Assembly: GCF_003812745.1 (NCBI RefSeq)
Contig: NZ_CP033831.1
Span: 2,046,001 to 2,110,000 of the forward strand
Direction of reading: 5' to 3'
DNA: 64,000 bases
Origin: Serratia sp. FDAARGOS_506
GTDB lineage: Bacteria > Pseudomonadota > Gammaproteobacteria > Enterobacterales > Enterobacteriaceae
Below, piece by piece: positions 17,401 through 26,667 of the stretch; position 1 is the first letter of the stretch, and the number at the start of each line of letters is the position of its first letter. The translations under genes were made by a program, and so were the position numbers. The notes below the pieces were generated by a model. It worked only from the letters and a program-made list of their open reading frames with translations, was not told the DNA's origin and did not search any database.

Positions 17401-18161
17401 AACATGCCCGTATTCGCCATCATGGCCAGATCTTCAACGTGCAGGTAGACGACCAGTTGCGCGTCACGCTGCCGAACGGCGAGGTGCTGCAGGAACGTGA
17501 AGTTGAATGGTTGCCGCCGGCGCAGGGCACAGTGTTCGCCCTGGGGCTGAACTATGCCGACCACGCCAGCGAGCTGGAATTCAAGGCGCCGGAAGAACCG
17601 CTGGTGTTCCTCAAGGCGCCGAACACCCTGACCGGCCATCTCCAGGTGTCGGTGCGCCCGTCCGGGGTGGAGTACATGCACTACGAAGCCGAACTGGTGG
17701 CAGTGATCGGCAAGACTGCGCGCAATGTCAGCCGCGAGCATGCCATGGAGTACGTGGCGGGTTACACCCTGTGCAACGACTACGCCATTCGCGATTACCT
17801 GGAGAACTACTATCGGCCGAATCTGCGGGTGAAGAGCCGCGATACCCTGACGCCGATCGGGCCTTACATCGTCGATCGCGACGACGTCGCCGATCCGCAC
17901 CGGCTGGCGCTCAGCACCTACGTCAACGGTGAGTTGCGCCAACGCGGCAGCACCGCCGACATGATTTTCGACATTCCGTTCCTGGTCGCCTACCTGAGCG
18001 AGTTCATGACGCTGCAGCCGGGCGACATGATCGCCACCGGCACGCCGAAAGGGCTGGCCGACGTGCAACCGGGCGATGAAGTGGTGGTGGAGATCGAGGG
18101 CATCGGCCGTCTGGTTAACCACATTATCAGTGAAAAAGATTACGAGGAGAGCCTGCGATGA
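17397..18161 (+). CDS. hpaG2: HpaG2, C-terminal-half HpaG protein of the 4-HPA pathway
   Basis: A 254-residue FAH-fold enzyme corresponding to the C-terminal half of fused HpaG. Hallmarks are FALGLNYADHASELEFKAPEEP, the acidic metal ligands in MHYEAELVAVIG, YTLCNDYAIRDY, and TLQPGDMIATGTPKGL. With HpaG1 it converts 5-carboxymethyl-2-oxo-hex-3-ene-1,7-dioate through decarboxylation and isomerisation to 2-oxohept-3-ene-1,7-dioate. It overlaps both hpaG1 and hpaE by four bases, giving a tightly coupled operon. Confidence 0.9.
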   Translation: MKHARIRHHGQIFNVQVDDQLRVTLPNGEVLQEREVEWLPPAQGTVFALGLNYADHASELEFKAPEEPLVFLKAPNTLTGHLQVSVRPSGVEYMHYEAELVAVIGKTARNVSREHAMEYVAGYTLCNDYAIRDYLENYYRPNLRVKSRDTLTPIGPYIVDRDDVADPHRLALSTYVNGELRQRGSTADMIFDIPFLVAYLSEFMTLQPGDMIATGTPKGLADVQPGDEVVVEIEGIGRLVNHIISEKDYEESLR

Positions 18162-19612
18162 AAACCATCAACCACTGGATCAACGGCAAGAACGTCGCCA
18201 GCAAAGAGTATTTCACCACCACCAACCCGGCGAACGGCGAGGTGCTGGCGGAGGTGGCCTCGGGCGGCCAACTGGAGATCGACCAGGCGGTGGCGGCAGC
18301 AAAAGAGGCTTTCCCCAAGTGGGCCAATACGCCGATGAAAGAGCGTGCGCGCCTGATGCGCCGTCTGGGTGAACTGATCGACCAGAACGTGCCGCAGATC
18401 GCCGAAATGGAAACCGCCGACACCGGTCTGCCGATCCACCAGACCAAAAACGTGCTGATCCCGCGCGCCTCGCACAACTTCGAGTTCTTCGCCGAGGTGT
18501 GCCAGCAGATGAACGGCAAGACCTACCCGGTGGACGACAAGATGCTCAACTACACGCTGGTGCAGCCGGTGGGGGTGTGCGCGCTGGTGTCGCCGTGGAA
18601 CGTGCCGTTCATGACCGCTACCTGGAAAACCGCGCCTTGCCTGGCGTTGGGTAACACTGCGGTGCTGAAGATGTCCGAACTGTCGCCGCTGACCGCCGAT
18701 CGCCTGGGCGAGTTGGCGCTGGAGGCCGGTATTCCGGCCGGGGTGCTGAACGTGGTGCAGGGCTACGGCGCCACCGCCGGCGACGCATTGGTGCGCCATA
18801 AAGACGTGCGCGCGGTCTCCTTTACCGGCGGCACCGCCACCGGCCGCCGCATTATCGAAAGCGCCGGGCTGAAGAAATTCTCCATGGAGCTGGGCGGCAA
18901 GTCGCCGGTGCTGATCTTTGAAGACGCCGACATCGAGCGGGCGCTCGACGCCGCGCTGTTCACCATCTTCTCGATCAACGGCGAACGCTGCACTGCCGGT
19001 TCGCGCATCTTCATTCAGGAGAGCATCTACCCGGAATTCGTCAAACGCTTCGCCGAACGCGCCAACCGCCTGCGCGTGGGCGATCCGCAAGATCCCAACA
19101 CCCAGGTGGGGGCGCTGATCAGCCCGCAGCACTGGGAAAAAGTCTCCGGCTATATCCGCCTCGGGCTGGAAGAAGGGGCGACCCTGCTGGCCGGAGGACC
19201 GGACAAACCGGCCGGTTTGAGCCACGGCAACTTCCTGCGCCCGACGGTGCTGGCGGATGTCGACAACCGGATGCGCGTGGCGCAGGAGGAGATTTTCGGG
19301 CCGGTGGCCTGCCTGCTGCCGTTCAAATCAGAAGAAGACGGCCTGCGCATGGCCAACGACGTGGAGTACGGCCTGGCGTCGTACATCTGGACGCAGGATG
19401 TGAGCAAGGTTCTGCGCCTGGCCCGCGGCATTGAAGCGGGCATGGTTTTCGTCAACACCCAAAACGTACGCGATCTGCGCCAACCGTTCGGCGGCGTGAA
19501 AGCTTCCGGCACCGGCCGCGAAGGCGGCGAATACAGCTTCGAAGTGTTCGCCGAAATGAAGAACGTGTGCATTTCCATGGGTGATCACCCGATCCCGCGT
19601 TGGGGCGTTTAG
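18158..19612 (+). CDS. hpaE: HpaE, 5-carboxymethyl-2-hydroxymuconate semialdehyde dehydrogenase
   Basis: A 484-residue NAD-dependent aldehyde dehydrogenase (E. coli HpaE about 488). The SPWNVPFMTATWK cofactor segment, FTGGTATGR, the general-base glutamate in FSMELGGKSPVL and the catalytic cysteine in NGERCTAGSR are all intact. It oxidises the ring-cleavage product of homoprotocatechuate to 5-carboxymethyl-2-hydroxymuconate. It overlaps hpaG2 by four bases and precedes hpaD by 50 bp. Confidence 0.93.
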   Translation: MKTINHWINGKNVASKEYFTTTNPANGEVLAEVASGGQLEIDQAVAAAKEAFPKWANTPMKERARLMRRLGELIDQNVPQIAEMETADTGLPIHQTKNVLIPRASHNFEFFAEVCQQMNGKTYPVDDKMLNYTLVQPVGVCALVSPWNVPFMTATWKTAPCLALGNTAVLKMSELSPLTADRLGELALEAGIPAGVLNVVQGYGATAGDALVRHKDVRAVSFTGGTATGRRIIESAGLKKFSMELGGKSPVLIFEDADIERALDAALFTIFSINGERCTAGSRIFIQESIYPEFVKRFAERANRLRVGDPQDPNTQVGALISPQHWEKVSGYIRLGLEEGATLLAGGPDKPAGLSHGNFLRPTVLADVDNRMRVAQEEIFGPVACLLPFKSEEDGLRMANDVEYGLASYIWTQDVSKVLRLARGIEAGMVFVNTQNVRDLRQPFGGVKASGTGREGGEYSFEVFAEMKNVCISMGDHPIPRWGV

Positions 19613-19662
19613 TCAGGCCCCGGCATCGTTCACGGAATCATTTTTGTTTCATGTGAGGACTT

Positions 19663-20520
19663 ATGGGTAAGTTAGCGTTAGCCGCCAAGATTACACATGT
19701 TCCATCGATGTATCTGTCGGAAATCCCTGGGAAAAACTTTGGCTGCCGGCAGGCGGCCATCGACGGCCATAAAGAGATCGGCGCGCGTTGCCGCGAGATG
19801 GGCGTCGACACCATCGTGGTGTTCGACACCCACTGGCTGGTGAACAGCGCCTATCACATCAACTGCAGTGCGCATTTCTCCGGCGTGTACACCAGCAACG
19901 AGCTGCCGCACTTCATCCGCGATATGACCTACGACTACGACGGCAACCCGGCGCTGGGGCAGCTGATCGCCGACGAGGCCTGCAAGCTGGGCGTGCGCGC
20001 CAAGGCGCACGACATTCCGAGCCTGAAGCTGGAATACGGCACGCTGGTGCCGATGCGCTACATGAACGCCGACAAGCATTTCAAAGTGGTGTCGATCTCG
20101 GCGTTTTGCACCGTGCATGACTTCGCCGACAGCCGCCGGCTGGGCGAGGCGCTGAAAAGCGCCATCGAGAAATACGACGGCACCGTGGCGGTGCTGGCCA
20201 GCGGTTCGCTGTCGCACCGCTTCATCGACGATCAGCGCGCCGAAGAGGGCATGAACAGTTACACCCGCCAGTTCGATCAGCAAATGGACGAACGGGTGGT
20301 CAAGCTGTGGGAAGAGGGGCGCTTTCGCGAGTTCTGCGAAATGCTGCCGGAGTATGCCGATTACTGCTACGGCGAAGGCAACATGCACGACACCGTGATG
20401 CTGCTGGGCCTGCTCGGCTGGGACAAGTACGACGGCAAGGTGGAGTTCATCACCCCGCTGTTCGCCAGTTCCGGCACCGGGCAGGTTAACGCCGTGTTCC
20501 CTTTGCCCGCTGAAGCCTGA
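19663..20520 (+). CDS. hpaD: HpaD, homoprotocatechuate 2,3-dioxygenase
   Basis: A 285-residue class III (LigB-type) extradiol dioxygenase that opens the ring of 3,4-dihydroxyphenylacetate between C2 and C3. FDTHWLVNSAYHINC carries metal-ligand histidines, with further candidates in GSLSHRF and the C-terminal GEGNMHDTVMLLGLLGW. Length matches the E. coli protein (283). The gene lies nine bases before hpaF. Confidence 0.92.
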   Translation: MGKLALAAKITHVPSMYLSEIPGKNFGCRQAAIDGHKEIGARCREMGVDTIVVFDTHWLVNSAYHINCSAHFSGVYTSNELPHFIRDMTYDYDGNPALGQLIADEACKLGVRAKAHDIPSLKLEYGTLVPMRYMNADKHFKVVSISAFCTVHDFADSRRLGEALKSAIEKYDGTVAVLASGSLSHRFIDDQRAEEGMNSYTRQFDQQMDERVVKLWEEGRFREFCEMLPEYADYCYGEGNMHDTVMLLGLLGWDKYDGKVEFITPLFASSGTGQVNAVFPLPAEA

Positions 20521-20529
20521 GGTGTGTGA

Positions 20530-20916
20530 ATGCCCCATTTTTACGCTGAATGTACCGACAACATCCGCCGCGAGGCGGATTTGCCCACCCTGTTCGCCAA
20601 GGTTAACGAGGCGCTGGCGGCGACCGGCATCTTCCCGCTGGCCGGCGTGCGCAGCCGCGCCATCTGGCTCGATACCTGGCAGATGGCCGACGGCAAGCAG
20701 GACTACGCCTTCGTGCACATGACGCTGAAGATCGGCCACGGCCGCAGTCTGGAAAGCCGCCAGCAGGTGGGCGAGATGCTGTTTGCGCTGATCAAGGAAC
20801 ACTTCGCCGCGCTGATGGCGCAGCGTTACCTGGCGCTCTCTTTCACGATGGAAGAGCTGGATCCGGTGCTGAATTACAAACAGAACAATGTCCACGCGCT
20901 GTTCAACAAGGCGTGA
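20530..20916 (+). CDS. hpaF: HpaF, 5-carboxymethyl-2-hydroxymuconate delta-isomerase
   Basis: A 128-residue member of the CHMI family (E. coli about 126), a tautomerase relative that uses Pro1 as catalytic base. The start MPHFYAECTDNIR places proline second, as needed once the methionine is removed. It converts CHM to OPET before decarboxylation by HpaG. Confidence 0.92.
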   Translation: MPHFYAECTDNIRREADLPTLFAKVNEALAATGIFPLAGVRSRAIWLDTWQMADGKQDYAFVHMTLKIGHGRSLESRQQVGEMLFALIKEHFAALMAQRYLALSFTMEELDPVLNYKQNNVHALFNKA

Positions 20917-20930
20917 ATAAGGGGTCGTAA

Positions 20931-21734
20931 ATGCTGGATAAAGAGCAGGTTAACCGCGCCGTACAGCGCCTGCATCAGGCGGAAAAGAGTCGTGAACAGA
21001 TCCGCGCGTTGTCGCTCGATCATCCCGAGATCACCATCGAAGACGCTTATGCCATTCAGCGGCAGTGGGTGGAGCTGAAGATCGCTGAGGGGCGCACGCT
21101 CAAGGGCCACAAGATCGGCCTGACCTCGCGCGCCATGCAGGTCAGTTCGCAGATCACCGAACCGGACTACGGCGCGCTGCTGGACGACATGTTCTTCAAC
21201 GACGGCAGCGACATTCCGATCGATCGCTTCATCGTGCCGCGGGTGGAGGTGGAACTGGCGTTCGTACTGGCCAAGCCGCTACGCGGGCCGAACTGCACGC
21301 TGTTCGACGTCTACAACGCCACCGACTACATCATTCCGGCGCTGGAGATCATCGATGCGCGCAGCCACAACGTCGATCCCGAGACGCAGCGGCCGCGCAA
21401 GGTGTTCGACACCATCTCCGACAACGCCGCCAACGCCGGTGTGGTGATGGGTGGACGGCCGATCAAGCCGGATGCGCTGGACCTGCGCTGGATCTCCGCG
21501 CTGCTGTACCGCAACGGCGTGATTGAAGAGTCCGGCGTGGCGGCGGCGGTGCTCAACCACCCGGCTAACGGCGTGGCCTGGCTGGCCAACAAGCTGGCGC
21601 CGTATGAGGTGGAGCTGGAAGCGGGGCAGGTGATCCTCGGCGGATCCTTCACCCGGCCGGTGCCGGCGCGGCGCGGCGACACCTTCCATGTCGACTACGG
21701 CCAGATGGGCTGCATCAGCTGCCGCTTTGTCTAA
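20931..21734 (+). CDS. hpaH: HpaH, 2-oxo-hept-4-ene-1,7-dioate hydratase
   Basis: A 267-residue hydratase of the MhpD/HpaH family, with the signature [25 protein letters not shown], the metal-binding [13 protein letters not shown] and [14 protein letters not shown]. It adds water to 2-oxohept-4-ene-1,7-dioate to give 2,4-dihydroxyhept-2-ene-1,7-dioate, the aldolase substrate. It follows hpaF by 14 bp. Confidence 0.92.
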   Translation: MLDKEQVNRAVQRLHQAEKSREQIRALSLDHPEITIEDAYAIQRQWVELKIAEGRTLKGHKIGLTSRAMQVSSQITEPDYGALLDDMFFNDGSDIPIDRFIVPRVEVELAFVLAKPLRGPNCTLFDVYNATDYIIPALEIIDARSHNVDPETQRPRKVFDTISDNAANAGVVMGGRPIKPDALDLRWISALLYRNGVIEESGVAAAVLNHPANGVAWLANKLAPYEVELEAGQVILGGSFTRPVPARRGDTFHVDYGQMGCISCRFV

Positions 21735-21810
21735 TAAGCAGGCTCGGCGAACCGGGCCGCCATAAACCGGGCGGGGCCATGCGCTACGCCCGCTTGTCAG
21801 GGAGAATGCG

Positions 21811-22605
21811 ATGTTAACCAACCATTTCAAGCGTGCGCTGCAGGAAAAGCGCCCGCAGATCGGGCTGTGGCTCGGCCTGTGCAGCAGCTACAGCGCCGAG
21901 CTGTTGGCCGGCGCCGGTTTCGACTGGTTGCTGATCGACGGCGAACATGCGCCCAACAACGTGCAGACGGTGCTGGGGCAGCTGCAGGCGGTCGCGCCTT
22001 ACCCGAGCCAGCCGGTGGTGCGGCCGCCGTGGAACGACGCGGTGATCATCAAGCAGCTGCTGGACGTCGGCGCGCAAACCTTGCTTATCCCGATGATTCA
22101 AAACGCCGAACAGGCGCGCGACGCAGTGCGCGCCACGCGCTATCCGCCGCACGGCGTGCGCGGCGTCGGCAGCGCCCTGGCGCGCGCTTCGCGCTGGAAC
22201 CGGGTGCCCGATTACCTGCAGCAGGCCGATGAACAGATGTGCGTGCTGGTGCAGATTGAAACCCGCGAGGCGGTGAAAAACCTCGACGCCATTCTGCAGG
22301 TGGAAGGGGTGGACGGCGTGTTTATCGGCCCGGCGGATCTCAGCGCCGACATGGGGTTTGCCGGTAATCCGCAGCACCCGGAGGTGCAGCGCACCATCGA
22401 CGACGCCATCGCGCGCATCCGCGCCGCCGGCAAGGCGCCGGGCATTTTGATGGCCAACAAGGCACTGGCGCAGCGCTATCTGGAGGCCGGCGCGCTGTTC
22501 GTCGCGGTGGGGGTGGACACCACCCTGCTGGCGCGGGCGGCGGAAGCCCTGGCGGACGAATTCAAACAGGGCGGGGCGCAAGCGCCTTCAGCGGGAGTCT
22601 ACTAA
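21811..22605 (+). CDS. hpaI: HpaI, 4-hydroxy-2-oxoheptanedioate aldolase
   Basis: A 264-residue class II pyruvate aldolase of the HpaI/GarL family. Recognisable parts are [31 protein letters not shown], the acidic ligand in [13 protein letters not shown] and [10 protein letters not shown]. It cleaves the hydrated dioate to pyruvate and succinate semialdehyde, ending the pathway. A 76-bp gap with its own GGGAGAA site separates it from hpaH; hpaX begins three bases after its stop. Confidence 0.92.
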   Translation: MLTNHFKRALQEKRPQIGLWLGLCSSYSAELLAGAGFDWLLIDGEHAPNNVQTVLGQLQAVAPYPSQPVVRPPWNDAVIIKQLLDVGAQTLLIPMIQNAEQARDAVRATRYPPHGVRGVGSALARASRWNRVPDYLQQADEQMCVLVQIETREAVKNLDAILQVEGVDGVFIGPADLSADMGFAGNPQHPEVQRTIDDAIARIRAAGKAPGILMANKALAQRYLEAGALFVAVGVDTTLLARAAEALADEFKQGGAQAPSAGVY

Positions 22606-22608
22606 ACC

Positions 22609-23979
22609 ATGAACCACGTCGATTCGCTGCAGCCGGCCAACCCGGCGCAGCAACATAAAGCGTTAACCGCCGCCGAGCAATCGGTGATTAAAAAGTTGTT
22701 TCGGCGCCTGATCATCTTCCTGTTCGTGTTGTTTGTTTTTTCTTTCCTCGACCGCATCAACATCGGCTTCGCCGGGCTGACGATGGGCAAAGATCTCGGT
22801 CTCAGCTCGACCATGTTCGGGCTGGCGGCGACGCTGTTCTACGCCACCTATGTGATCTTTGGCATTCCGAGCAACATGATGCTGAGCCGGGTCGGTGCGC
22901 GACGCTGGATCGCCACCATCATGGTGCTGTGGGGCATCGCTTCTACCTGCACCCTGTTCGCCACCGGGCCGACCAGCCTGTACGTGCTGCGCATGATCGT
23001 CGGCATCACCGAGGCCGGCTTCCTGCCAGGCATTCTGGTGTATCTCACCTACTGGTTTCCGGCGTTCTACCGCGCCCGCGCCAATGCGCTGTTCATGATC
23101 GCCATGCCGGTGACCATGGCGATCGGCTCGCTGGTTTCCGGCTATATCCTGGCGCTGGACGGGGTGATGAACCTGAAGGGTTGGCAGTGGCTGTTCCTGC
23201 TGGAAGGCATTCCGTCGGTGCTGCTGGGCGTGGTGGTGTGGTTCTACCTCGACGATACGCCGGCCAAGGCCAAGTGGCTGACCGACGAGGAGAAAACCAG
23301 CCTGCGGGCGATGATGGAGGCCGACAAGCTGCAGCTGGTGCAACCCAATGGGCCGAGCAGCCACCGCGCGCTGCAGCAACGCAGCCTGTGGCGTGAGGTC
23401 TTCACGCCGATCGTGCTGATGTATACGCTGGCCTATTTTTGCCTGACCAACACCCTGAGCGCGATCAACATCTGGACGCCGCAGATCCTGCAGAGCTTCA
23501 ACCAGGGCAGCAGCAACGTGGTGATCGGCATTCTGGCGGCGATCCCGCAGATCTGCACCATCGCCGGCATGGTGTGGTGGAGTAAACGATCCGACAGGCT
23601 GCAGGAGCGTAAGCACCACACCGCGCTGCCGTACCTGTTCGCCGCCGCCGGCTGGCTGCTGGCGTCCGCCACCGATCACAGCCTGATCCAACTGCTGGGG
23701 ATCGTGATGGCCTCGGTTGGCTCCTTTACCGCCATGGCGATCTTCTGGACCACGCCGGATCAGTCGATCAGCCTGGAAGCGCGGGCGGTGGGGATCGCGG
23801 TGATCAACGCTACCGGCAACATCGGATCGGCGCTCAGCCCGGTGCTGATCGGTTGGTTCAAGGATCTGACCGGCAGCTTCAACTCCGGGTTGTATTTCGT
23901 CTCGGCGCTGTTGATCGTCGGCGCCGTGCTGGTGTGGCGCATTCCGATGAAGGATTCGCGCCCGAGAGCGACGCCTTGA
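22609..23979 (+). CDS. hpaX: HpaX, 4-hydroxyphenylacetate permease
   Basis: A 456-residue MFS transporter of the anion:cation symporter type (E. coli HpaX about 458). The FLDRINIGFAGLTMGKDLGL segment after the first membrane helix is typical, with about twelve helices in two blocks of six around a hydrophilic loop near residues 220-260. It imports 4-hydroxyphenylacetate. It starts three bases after hpaI. Confidence 0.9.
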   Translation: MNHVDSLQPANPAQQHKALTAAEQSVIKKLFRRLIIFLFVLFVFSFLDRINIGFAGLTMGKDLGLSSTMFGLAATLFYATYVIFGIPSNMMLSRVGARRWIATIMVLWGIASTCTLFATGPTSLYVLRMIVGITEAGFLPGILVYLTYWFPAFYRARANALFMIAMPVTMAIGSLVSGYILALDGVMNLKGWQWLFLLEGIPSVLLGVVVWFYLDDTPAKAKWLTDEEKTSLRAMMEADKLQLVQPNGPSSHRALQQRSLWREVFTPIVLMYTLAYFCLTNTLSAINIWTPQILQSFNQGSSNVVIGILAAIPQICTIAGMVWWSKRSDRLQERKHHTALPYLFAAAGWLLASATDHSLIQLLGIVMASVGSFTAMAIFWTTPDQSISLEARAVGIAVINATGNIGSALSPVLIGWFKDLTGSFNSGLYFVSALLIVGAVLVWRIPMKDSRPRATP

Positions 23980-24013
23980 TACGTTGAAGGGCATGATTGC
24001 AGGAGGTCATGAG

Positions 24014-24910
24014 GTGCGGAAAAGTACCGGCTTTATCACCAACATCGATATTTGCAAAGAGTATGACGCGCGTTATGCCGCCGACGAGGTGCACTACGAA
24101 ACCTTCGCCGGGCTGGCGGCGTTCTTTGGTCGCGACATGCAGGTGCACTGGCACGACTGCTTCTTCCAGGTGCATTTTCTGGAGACCGGCAAGATAGAGC
24201 TGCAGCTCGACGACCAGCATTATTCAGTGCAGGCGCCGCTGTTCATCCTCACGCCGCCGTCGGTGCCGCATGCGTTCTTCACTGAACCGGACAGCGACGG
24301 CCACGTGCTGACGGTGCGCCAGGAGCTGATTTGGCCGCTGCTGGAGCGTCTGTATCCCGGCAGCAACCTGGCGCTGGACATGCCGGGTATCTGCCTGTCG
24401 TTGGCCGACGCGCCGCAGGAGCTGACGGCGCTCAGCCACTATTGGGCGCTGATCCGCCGCGAGTTCGGGCAGAACCTGGCCGGGCGCGAACAGACGCTGG
24501 CGCTGCTGGCGCAGGCGGTGTTCACGCTGCTGCTGCGCAACACCGCATTGGAAGACAGCGCCAACAGCGGCGTGCGCGGTGAACTGCAGCTGTTTCAGCG
24601 GTTCAACAAGATGGTGGACGAGCGTTTTCGCGAGCACCTGCCGGTGCCGGAGTATGCGCAGGCGTTAGGCGTGACCGAATCGCGGCTCAACGACCTGTGC
24701 CGGCGCTTCGCCAACCGGCCACCCAAGCGGCTGATCTTCGATCGGCTGCTGCGCGAGGCCAAACGCATGCTGCTGTTCAGCGCCTGTACGGTGCATGAAA
24801 CCGCCTACAGCCTCGGCTTCAAGGATCCGGCCTATTTCGCCCGTTTTTTCAATCGGCTGGAAGGCTGTTCCCCCTCGACCTACCGCGCGGCGCAACACGC
24901 CCTTTCGTAA
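24014..24910 (+). CDS. hpaA: HpaA, AraC-family activator of hpaBC
   Basis: A 298-residue AraC/XylS-type regulator. The N-terminal cupin-like effector domain contains FFGRDMQVHWHDCFFQVHFLE and TPPSVPHAF; the C-terminal domain holds two HTH motifs (about 225-290), ending in AYSLGFKDPAYFARFF. In E. coli, HpaA activates hpaBC with 4-hydroxyphenylacetate. A GTG start at 24014 is chosen because AGGAGG lies seven bases upstream (24001-24006); an in-frame ATG at 23993 and TTG at 23984 have weaker sites. Confidence 0.9.
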   Translation: MRKSTGFITNIDICKEYDARYAADEVHYETFAGLAAFFGRDMQVHWHDCFFQVHFLETGKIELQLDDQHYSVQAPLFILTPPSVPHAFFTEPDSDGHVLTVRQELIWPLLERLYPGSNLALDMPGICLSLADAPQELTALSHYWALIRREFGQNLAGREQTLALLAQAVFTLLLRNTALEDSANSGVRGELQLFQRFNKMVDERFREHLPVPEYAQALGVTESRLNDLCRRFANRPPKRLIFDRLLREAKRMLLFSACTVHETAYSLGFKDPAYFARFFNRLEGCSPSTYRAAQHALS

Positions 24911-24919
24911 CCGCGATCA

Positions 24920-24945
24920 CAGTTTGCCGCGAAAGCGGCAAACTG
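24920..24945. terminator. Strong hairpin between hpaA and hpaB
   Basis: A perfect 11-bp stem CAGTTTGCCGC / GCGGCAAACTG with a GAAA loop lies nine bases after hpaA. There is no T-run, so it could be a 3' end stabiliser, a Rho-associated end, or an attenuator ahead of hpaBC. Confidence 0.5.
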
Positions 24946-25088
24946 ACCTGAAAAGTACCGGCGATTGTCGCAAAAGTCTCTTCTCGAAACCGGCTTTGGA
25001 AGCTTCAATTAAGCAACCAAAAGAAAACATTATTTTAACAAATGGCCGGATCCACGGCCTGAAAAATGCCGATTACGAGGAAGACCCG

Positions 25089-26651
25089 ATGAAACCAGAA
25101 GACTTTCGTGCCGACAGCAAACGCCCGTTCACCGGCGCCGAATACCTGAAAAGTTTGCAGGACAGCCGCGAAATCTACATTTACGGCGAGCGCGTGAAAG
25201 ACGTCACCACGCACCCGGCGTTCCGCAACGCGGCGGCGTCAGTCGGCCAGCTGTACGATGCGCTGCACGATCCGGCCAGCCAGGATCGCCTGTGCTGGAA
25301 TACCGACACCGGCAACGGCGGCTATACCCACAAATTCTTCCGCTACGCTCGTAGCCCGGAAGAGATGCGCCAGCAGCGCGACGCCATCGCCGACTGGTCG
25401 CGCCAAAGCTACGGCTGGATGGGGCGTACGCCGGACTACAAGGCGGCCTTCGGCTGCGCGCTGGGGGCTTATCCGGAGTTCTACGGTCAGTTCGCCGACA
25501 ATGCGCGCCACTGGTACAAACGGATTCAGGAAACCGGGCTCTATTTCAACCACGCCATCGTCAACCCGCCGATCGACCGCCACAAGCCGGTCAACGAGGT
25601 GAAGGACGTCTACATTCAGGTGGAGAAAGAGACTGACGCCGGCATCATCGTCAGCGGCGCCAAAGTGGTGGCCACCAACTCGGCGTTGACCCACTACAAC
25701 TTCATCGGCTTCGGTTCGGCGCAGGTGATGGGCGATAACCCGGACTTTGCGCTGATGTTCGTGGCGCCGATGGACGCCGAAGGGGTGAAGCTGATTTCGC
25801 GCGCCTCTTACGAGCTGGTGGCCGGCGCCACCGGATCGCCGTTCGACTACCCGCTCACCAGCCGCTTCGACGAGAACGACGCGATCCTGATTATGGATCA
25901 TGTGCTGATCCCGTGGGAAAACGTGCTGATCTACCGCGATTTCGATCGCTGCCGCCGTTGGAGCACCCAGGGCGGTTTCGCCCGGCTGTTCCCGCTGCAG
26001 GCCTGCGTGCGCCTGGCGGTGAAGATGGACTTCATCACCGCGCTGCTGCAAAAGAGCCTCTCGTGTACCGGCGTGCTGGAGTTCCGCGGCGTGCAGGCCG
26101 ATCTGGGCGAAGTGGTAGCCTGGCGCAACCTGTTCTGGTCGCTGAGCGACGCGATGTGCGCCGAAGCCACTAAATGGGAAAACGGCGCTTATCTGCCGGA
26201 TTCCGCCGCGCTGCAAACCTATCGCGTGATGGCGCCGATGGCTTACACCAAGGTGAAACACATCATCGAGAAGAACGTCACCAGCGGCCTGATCTATCTG
26301 CCGTCCAGCGTGCGCGACATGAATAACCCGGAGATCGACAAGTATCTGGCGCGCTACGTGCGCGGATCGGACGGCATGGATCACGTTGAACGCATCAAGA
26401 TCCTCAAGCTGATGTGGGATGCGATCGGCAGCGAATTCGGCGGCCGCCACGAGCTGTATGAGATCAACTACGCCGGCAGCCAGGATGAGATCCGTCTGCA
26501 GTGCCTGCGCCATGCGCAGGGATCCGGCAACATGGATCGCATGATGCAGATGGTTGACAAGTGCCTGGCCGATTACGATCAGCACGGCTGGAAGGTGCCG
26601 CACCTGCGGAACAATGACGATATTAATCAGTTGGATAATCTGCTGAAGTAA
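25089..26651 (+). CDS. hpaB: HpaB, 4-hydroxyphenylacetate 3-monooxygenase, oxygenase component
   Basis: A 520-residue FADH2-using monooxygenase, identical in length to E. coli HpaB. The start MKPEDFRADSK at 25089 is the family N-terminus; in-frame sequence continues upstream into hpaA but is not coding for this protein. Typical segments are SYGWMGRTPDYKAAF and RDFDRCRRWSTQGGF. It hydroxylates 4-hydroxyphenylacetate to homoprotocatechuate using reduced flavin from HpaC. It is transcribed separately from the hpaG operon, from the 178-bp gap behind hpaA. Confidence 0.95.
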   Translation: MKPEDFRADSKRPFTGAEYLKSLQDSREIYIYGERVKDVTTHPAFRNAAASVGQLYDALHDPASQDRLCWNTDTGNGGYTHKFFRYARSPEEMRQQRDAIADWSRQSYGWMGRTPDYKAAFGCALGAYPEFYGQFADNARHWYKRIQETGLYFNHAIVNPPIDRHKPVNEVKDVYIQVEKETDAGIIVSGAKVVATNSALTHYNFIGFGSAQVMGDNPDFALMFVAPMDAEGVKLISRASYELVAGATGSPFDYPLTSRFDENDAILIMDHVLIPWENVLIYRDFDRCRRWSTQGGFARLFPLQACVRLAVKMDFITALLQKSLSCTGVLEFRGVQADLGEVVAWRNLFWSLSDAMCAEATKWENGAYLPDSAALQTYRVMAPMAYTKVKHIIEKNVTSGLIYLPSSVRDMNNPEIDKYLARYVRGSDGMDHVERIKILKLMWDAIGSEFGGRHELYEINYAGSQDEIRLQCLRHAQGSGNMDRMMQMVDKCLADYDQHGWKVPHLRNNDDINQLDNLLK

Positions 26652-26667
26652 TTCAGGAGGAGGTTGT

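Noticed and set aside
16768-18161. Possible frameshifted fused hpaG
   Set aside because: A proper ATGA junction with GGAG upstream and complete FAH-fold halves argues for two real genes.
24795-25088. N-terminal extension of HpaB by 98 codons
   Set aside because: It overlaps the end of hpaA and the hairpin region; the start at 25089 gives exactly the E. coli length.
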